A stretch of 32,808 nucleotides of DNA, from positions 1-32,808 of the IMG/VR virus record IMGVR_UViG_3300026197_000006; one strand, 5' to 3'. The stretch's first letter is position 1, and each line of letters starts with the position of its first letter. The translations under genes were made by a program, and so were the position numbers. The notes beneath the pieces are model-generated. The model was not told where the DNA came from, ran no database searches, and saw only the letters and a program-made list of their open reading frames with translations. Positions 27,325 through 32,808 of this stretch are shown piece after piece. Origin of the DNA: a virus.

Positions 27325-30300
27325 GTGGCTGGAGTACAAAAATCACTAGAAGAAATTTATATTGAAACGGAAAGAGAATATTATACTGGCAATAACGTAG
27401 ACATATTTTTCAATAACATATATGTCGATGAGTGCACCAGTGTCGGGTTTAGATCTGTAATAAATAATTCACCGGCCTATCCATATAATAGCGAATTATT
27501 TAATTCTATTACCAAGGGTAATTATAGAGTAGAAGGGAAATTTACTGTTAATTTCGTATCAAATGGATACATAGAACATATTATCCAAAAAGGTGAGGAA
27601 GCTAAATTAAATGGAACTTTCTCTCCGCTTGGTAGACTGTCAGGGTTAGATACTGGACAAGCAACTTCTTCTACTGGCGGTGTAATGAATCTTAATGACC
27701 CTGAATTTATTAATACGTCAATTTTCGATCCTAGATCGACTAGATTATCTGACTCAGAAAGAGAAACAGCCAGAGCTAAATTAAGGGACTATATATGGGG
27801 ATATCTTCAAGTTAAAGATAAAGCCATTATAGAATCGCTCAGAGACATTTTAGCTGGCACATATTTTGACATTCTTATCATGATGGGTAATCCAAATACA
27901 GATAGTTACGATGTCAAAAATCTTGTTGATTGTCAAATATTAGATGTTTCTATGGAGTTGGTTAAAAATATGCCTCTCCAGTTGAAATACACATTTATTG
28001 CGAGGGATATGGATAGACCAAGTTCTAGACCAAATCCATTCGATTATATTCAGAATAGTGTTCCAAGTGCCAGAAGTCTAAATCTGGGACCTTTTGCTAT
28101 GATGAATTACATCATTGATTTAACTGAAAAATACACAAGAGCTAATATTGTTGATTATCATTTATTTAACAGAGGTCATCATTCAAATATAAAGGATTAT
28201 ATATCTAAATTAAAAGACAATGAAGTATTTAAATATGGACCAGGAGATTTAGGAAAGAATAGTAATTACAATAGAGGCGAACTTAACCACATATTAAAAT
28301 TTACAAAACGTCCAAAAGGAAATAACACTTCGTTAAAGTTTAGAGACGCAAGTGACAATTTTCTAGATAATATAAATATAATGGAAGTACATGCTCCTAC
28401 TTCAATTGCGGCTTTATTATCACATCCTGAAAACATGACCGGAGCTATTAGTAATAAGTTTACAGGAAAGGCAGTATCTGTTGAATTTGAAGAAGTTGCT
28501 AAGGGTGGTATTTCTTTGCCTGCTCCTGATATCAACTCAGGTCAGGAACACATAATAGGTAGAGTTTTGGAAACACATCAACATTATGATGTAAATGATA
28601 ATGTTGCAGCAAAGAAAGATATAGAAAACGAAGCAAACGCAATAGTTGCTAAAGATACTAATAAATCAAATATATTAACTGGTGATATACAATCAGAATT
28701 ATATAATATAGTATCGATTGTGCCAGGAATAACTGGTGGTTTGCATATTAATCAAAGTGAAGATGCAGGAGGATCTTTTGTTGATGAAATATGGTCTAAG
28801 AATGTGCCTACTATTAAGAATAATAAGATAGCGAATAACGAAGATGTAGAAAACTTTAACGATATAGTTGAACAATCTGTATTTAATCCTGAACAAATAT
28901 TGGTATCAAAAGGTGATGACAACTCATACAAAGATACAGCTACAAATGATTATGATGTGAAAAATCAAAATCTAGCACAATTAAAATTAAACACAATAGA
29001 AGATGAAGATTTATTCAAGATAAATGGAAATATTATTACACCAGACCCATGTGTTGAAAGACGAACACTTGACGACGAAAATGATGATGATAACCAGAAA
29101 AATGGATACCAGACATCTATATATTCAAAGAGGTTGAATAAGGTAATAACCGAATATGATAAATTTGATTATACTATTCAAAATAATGAAAATAAATTAT
29201 TAAGTGTTATAAATTCCCCATCATCAAAGAATTTTAACATCAAAGTTATAGAAATGAATGAAGCATTTACTGGCAAAAAAGACAAGGCCATGTTAATTCA
29301 TTTACATGATTTTGATAGCAAAACATCAGACTATGTTTCACAATTAGAGGATGAAATAGATAATGGGGACTTTTTTGACATAGCATTCAAAAGTATTACA
29401 TTTAACGATACAATAAATCTCCCAAATAATAAAGAGGGTGGGGATTCTGGAGATATTATTGAAGAGACAATAAGTGATTTGAAGTTATATTATAATGAAT
29501 TTAACACCTCCTCTTTAAGTGGATCTGCTACTGATCCGACCAATAATAAATTCGATGTATCAAAAATATTCAAAGACAGATCTAACTTTAGTGATAACAT
29601 AGGTTCATTAGAAAACATAGAAATAAACTCATGTAAAGACGCAAATAATGAACAATGGAATTCTGCTGATGCTATTATTGATGGTGACATAGTACAATTT
29701 AGATTAGGTGGCAATAAACAAGATAGAAATGGGATATTAACTATAAACACAACAATTCAATATAAAAAGAAAGAAACAACAGGAAAGGATAATGTAGCTA
29801 TAAAGGCCGATCATGGTTCTAATGGTTCTACAAAGATAGATGAATATGTTGCAGCATATATAAAAGACCGTTATGATATATTAAAGAACGCATTTAAATA
29901 TTTTGGTCGCCTAATGATATCACGTAATAGTGTGCATATATGTATATATTGTCCGTCAGAAGATATAAAATATAATGATACTTATACATTAAGGGGATAT
30001 TATCATCTTAAAGATAATAAAGAGATATATAAGACTTGGTACAATTTTGACAAGTTCTTGACCAATATAATCGATAACGGCCCTGACTTCAACGCTGGAA
30101 ATCTAGCATCTGACGTTTCAAATTTAAATTCAGAGTATCTTGATTATAATTTATTTAATACTAATTTTAATAATGAGGATGCTAATTCTTCTATATCCAT
30201 AGAACTAATACGCCGATTTAATATAAATGATGTAATAGACAAAGCTTTTTATTCTAATACAAGTATTGAATCATCTGCTGATTTCTCAACACAAAGAGCA

Positions 30301-32808
30301 TTTGCTGGTAATATATTACAATTTAATCCATTATCATGGACCAGTGATTATGATTTCGGTTTAAATGAGTTAAAATGGGGAGATGATCCTGACGATGAAG
30401 AATGGATAGGATATGCATATAGTATAATGCAACGGCCTACTCCAAGATGGATACCATGTAAAGTAAATGATAAAGACTATTTTATTATACCAATTGAAAA
30501 CGATTGTCTTAAAGATAAAATACCTACAAATGTATTAACATATGCTGATTTTTCATTTCCTGACAATAATGACAATGATCTGGTACATTATGCCCCATCA
30601 GATAAAAGTGATCCTGACAATATAACACAAGAACTAAATAGTTATATAGGAACAGTCTTACCCGATATATCACGAAAAGATAATAAAAGACACTTCTTTA
30701 TACTAGAAGCACCATATAGTAACGGTGATAATGATAGTACATATAAGGTAACTGATATAGAGATTGCAAATTGGGACGAAACATTAGATATAATCAAAAC
30801 CGGAGATACTCTCAGTGATGATGATTCTATGAAAGAACTAACAAGATATATAAGAACAACATTAATTGGAACTGATTTAGGTTTCTATTATGATAATTCA
30901 GACTATACAAAAGGATTAAATATATACTATAATCCATATGGGCAAACTACATATTACAAGGATAGTAAAAATAATAACTCATTTTTAGGTTTATATGAAA
31001 AACTTGATTTAAATCAAACATTAACACAATGTAACGTTTTACCTATAGAATCTTCTAAAACATCACTAAATAACAAAATATATCCATCTATTCAACCATT
31101 AGAGAGATATTATTCCACTGTAAAATTTAATCATGTAGGTCTTTGTTCAGGAGGTAACGATACCGAAGTATATACAAATTTACACGCAAGCGAATTAGAT
31201 GAAAGTCATACTGATTATAACCCAACAGATAAATGGGACTACACCTGGAAAATATTTCAATTTGAGACAACTAAATATAGTGAAGACAAAAACCATAAAT
31301 TACCCACGGAGAATACTAACATACCTGAACTAGACAATGAACCAGTTGTAGTATTTGTATGTTTCGGTAGAAAATCGTATTTTTTACTACATACAGATAA
31401 AGATAGTGGTAAACCAGAAAACACTGATTTAGCAGGTATAATCGAAAATGAGCAAAGTAAAAATGCTAAAATAGTAGTAGTACCAAGTTGGGAAAATAAT
31501 AAATCGCCACAAGAAATAGCAACAGCTGTAAAAGACGCAATCAATAATACTGATAAATGGTCAGATGATAGAATATCAATAGATACATCTTATAAAGAGC
31601 TTAGTAGTGATCCGACTGAAGATAATGGTAAAGGACATGATATAAGTAAATATGTTACTGCAACTATAGATTCCAAAGATTCTACTAAAGTTAGACTTAT
31701 TTGTAATTTCCCTGGCAAACCAAAAACTAATCCTTCCCATAGTGCAAATGATGTAAGAAACACAGAAAAACAAGGTTTTACTACTACAACATTAGACAAT
31801 TTAAAGGACAAAGATTTAATAGAATCAAACGCAGATGTTAATTTATTTGAACAAAATGGTCCATATGGAAAAACATATTGGGATCCAGATTCATTATATA
31901 GCACAGATCCTCAAAAAACAACAATATCTAAAAGGAACTCATTAGCAGCAGACGGGACATTATCCTTATTTTTCTCAGAGACCGATTCATTGCCTCACAG
32001 CGTAGATGGGATTCATTTAAAAGATTGTACAGCAAAATTTAAGAATCCTATAGCCAACACAGAATCAACTATAAACGACTTAAATATAGGATTATTATAC
32101 GAGAATTTATGGGACCCCCTTTTGTTTATTTTACAATCTACAAAGAAATCAACAGACGATACTCCAGAAACAAATATTATTAACATAAAAGGTAATAACC
32201 AACCTTATATTACATATAATCATGAAAGAAATAACGATAATAGTTATACATATAAACATACATTATTCAGTGTCAATAAATTATTTCTTACAGATATAAA
32301 AACTGAACAACTACAATTAGCTATGTTCGAAGAACATTCTGCAGACATAAAACATGCTCATAATATAACACCATATTATAAACCTTCTAATAATGAACTA
32401 GAAGAAAGTAATAATATAAAAGATACAGATACAGTAAGATCAGAATGCTACAAAAGTTTCATACCATTTAGTACTAAATACATGTTAGCTAATAATATAA
32501 TAAAATACTACTCTATGAAAACTAAAGACAGACTGAAAATGCCATTATATAAATCTCTTATGGACTACCCAATATTTACACCATTTACTGACGGTAATAT
32601 AAAAAATGGAATCCTTGGCAAATTAAATGTAGAGAACGAAGATATACAAAATGTAGCTAAGATAGGAACATTAAATGGGTTGTCAATATGTCTTAATAGA
32701 TTAATGACCATAAATAAAAGTATGTTTGATAATGTAAATAAGAGAATAAACTATGGTACGGGTGACACGGGAAATAATACCAACCCAGTTCCAGAATATA
32801 AATTTATA
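27325..32808 (+). CDS. Giant virion protein (at least 1,828 aa), 3'-partial, tube-like N-terminus
   Basis: GTG start with an AGAGGA ribosome site 4 nt upstream, 12 nt after the preceding stop. The frame stays open for 5,484 nt to the window edge. Residues ~20-240 look like another tube-type domain: NNVDIFFNNIYVDECTSVGF, GNYRVEGKFTVNFVSNG, FDILIMMGN, and KNLVDCQILDVSMELVKN followed by LQLKYTFIARDMD, which parallels STFVARHV of the tube. The rest is Asn/Asp/Lys-rich, beta-strand-rich and has no coiled-coil periodicity, so it is probably not a tape measure. A large baseplate, hub or tail-associated protein is likely. I recognise no family in the C-terminal 1,500 residues. Confidence 0.75.
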   Translation, partial: MAGVQKSLEEIYIETEREYYTGNNVDIFFNNIYVDECTSVGFRSVINNSPAYPYNSELFNSITKGNYRVEGKFTVNFVSNGYIEHIIQKGEEAKLNGTFSPLGRLSGLDTGQATSSTGGVMNLNDPEFINTSIFDPRSTRLSDSERETARAKLRDYIWGYLQVKDKAIIESLRDILAGTYFDILIMMGNPNTDSYDVKNLVDCQILDVSMELVKNMPLQLKYTFIARDMDRPSSRPNPFDYIQNSVPSARSLNLGPFAMMNYIIDLTEKYTRANIVDYHLFNRGHHSNIKDYISKLKDNEVFKYGPGDLGKNSNYNRGELNHILKFTKRPKGNNTSLKFRDASDNFLDNINIMEVHAPTSIAALLSHPENMTGAISNKFTGKAVSVEFEEVAKGGISLPAPDINSGQEHIIGRVLETHQHYDVNDNVAAKKDIENEANAIVAKDTNKSNILTGDIQSELYNIVSIVPGITGGLHINQSEDAGGSFVDEIWSKNVPTIKNNKIANNEDVENFNDIVEQSVFNPEQILVSKGDDNSYKDTATNDYDVKNQNLAQLKLNTIEDEDLFKINGNIITPDPCVERRTLDDENDDDNQKNGYQTSIYSKRLNKVITEYDKFDYTIQNNENKLLSVINSPSSKNFNIKVIEMNEAFTGKKDKAMLIHLHDFDSKTSDYVSQLEDEIDNGDFFDIAFKSITFNDTINLPNNKEGGDSGDIIEETISDLKLYYNEFNTSSLSGSATDPTNNKFDVSKIFKDRSNFSDNIGSLENIEINSCKDANNEQWNSADAIIDGDIVQFRLGGNKQDRNGILTINTTIQYKKKETTGKDNVAIKADHGSNGSTKIDEYVAAYIKDRYDILKNAFKYFGRLMISRNSVHICIYCPSEDIKYNDTYTLRGYYHLKDNKEIYKTWYNFDKFLTNIIDNGPDFNAGNLASDVSNLNSEYLDYNLFNTNFNNEDANSSISIELIRRFNINDVIDKAFYSNTSIESSADFSTQRAFAGNILQFNPLSWTSDYDFGLNELKWGDDPDDEEWIGYAYSIMQRPTPRWIPCKVNDKDYFIIPIENDCLKDKIPTNVLTYADFSFPDNNDNDLVHYAPSDKSDPDNITQELNSYIGTVLPDISRKDNKRHFFILEAPYSNGDNDSTYKVTDIEIANWDETLDIIKTGDTLSDDDSMKELTRYIRTTLIGTDLGFYYDNSDYTKGLNIYYNPYGQTTYYKDSKNNNSFLGLYEKLDLNQTLTQCNVLPIESSKTSLNNKIYPSIQPLERYYSTVKFNHVGLCSGGNDTEVYTNLHASELDESHTDYNPTDKWDYTWKIFQFETTKYSEDKNHKLPTENTNIPELDNEPVVVFVCFGRKSYFLLHTDKDSGKPENTDLAGIIENEQSKNAKIVVVPSWENNKSPQEIATAVKDAINNTDKWSDDRISIDTSYKELSSDPTEDNGKGHDISKYVTATIDSKDSTKVRLICNFPGKPKTNPSHSANDVRNTEKQGFTTTTLDNLKDKDLIESNADVNLFEQNGPYGKTYWDPDSLYSTDPQKTTISKRNSLAADGTLSLFFSETDSLPHSVDGIHLKDCTAKFKNPIANTESTINDLNIGLLYENLWDPLLFILQSTKKSTDDTPETNIINIKGNNQPYITYNHERNNDNSYTYKHTLFSVNKLFLTDIKTEQLQLAMFEEHSADIKHAHNITPYYKPSNNELEESNNIKDTDTVRSECYKSFIPFSTKYMLANNIIKYYSMKTKDRLKMPLYKSLMDYPIFTPFTDGNIKNGILGKLNVENEDIQNVAKIGTLNGLSICLNRLMTINKSMFDNVNKRINYGTGDTGNNTNPVPEYKFI

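Noticed and set aside
362-31904. Minus-strand open frames of 60-140 codons throughout the window.
   Set aside because: All lie opposite long + strand genes, lack ribosome sites and show biased, low-complexity translations; they are antisense shadows.

Overview
This window is a piece of an AT-rich genome of a large contractile-tailed (myovirus-type) bacteriophage. All genes lie on the + strand and follow a virion-morphogenesis order: an unidentified membrane protein, portal, prohead protease plus scaffold, a virion protein, major capsid protein, neck/connector genes, tail sheath, tail tube, a tail-tube-like protein, and the start of a giant virion protein that runs off the right edge. Strong AGGAGG ribosome sites and TTGACA/TATAAT-like promoters point to a host with standard Shine-Dalgarno and sigma-70-type signals. 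A Gram-positive host is possible but not shown.

Nucleotides 1-14,800 are a compact head, neck and sheath block with small gaps. Exact palindromes or terminators follow the capsid gene (8828-8859) and the sheath gene (14771-14800), and a third follows the tail tube gene (25955-25986). The three most abundant structural proteins therefore appear to be set off as transcription units. The protease gene carries an in-frame internal start with a perfect ribosome site, which would make the scaffold as a separate product.

Nucleotides 14,844-25,943 are the main discovery. One tail tube gene, whose spliced coding sequence is only about 726 nt (241 aa, or 242 aa with the alternative intron 6 site), is split into 11 exons by 10 group I introns that take up about 10.4 kb. 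I rebuilt the exons by hand from the conserved tail tube motifs, the U.G pair of P1, the terminal intron G, P10 pairing and P7 (R/S) pairs. Several exons are tiny: 6, 8-9, 9, 13, 16, 20 and 23 nt. Introns 1-5 sit within a 17-codon conserved segment and introns 6-10 within a second conserved segment. The introns carry six LAGLIDADG-type endonuclease genes that look intact, two PD-(D/E)XK (Vsr-like) nuclease genes and two decayed remnants. Intron 9 also carries a small tail-tube-like protein gene inside its P1 loop.

Nucleotides 26,032-32,808 hold a 426-aa protein with a tail-tube-like domain (tube-initiator candidate), then an open frame of at least 1,828 codons whose N-terminus again looks tail-tube-like. 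Counting the spliced tube and the intron-nested ORF, four proteins here appear to share this fold. No tRNA, CRISPR array or minus-strand gene was seen.
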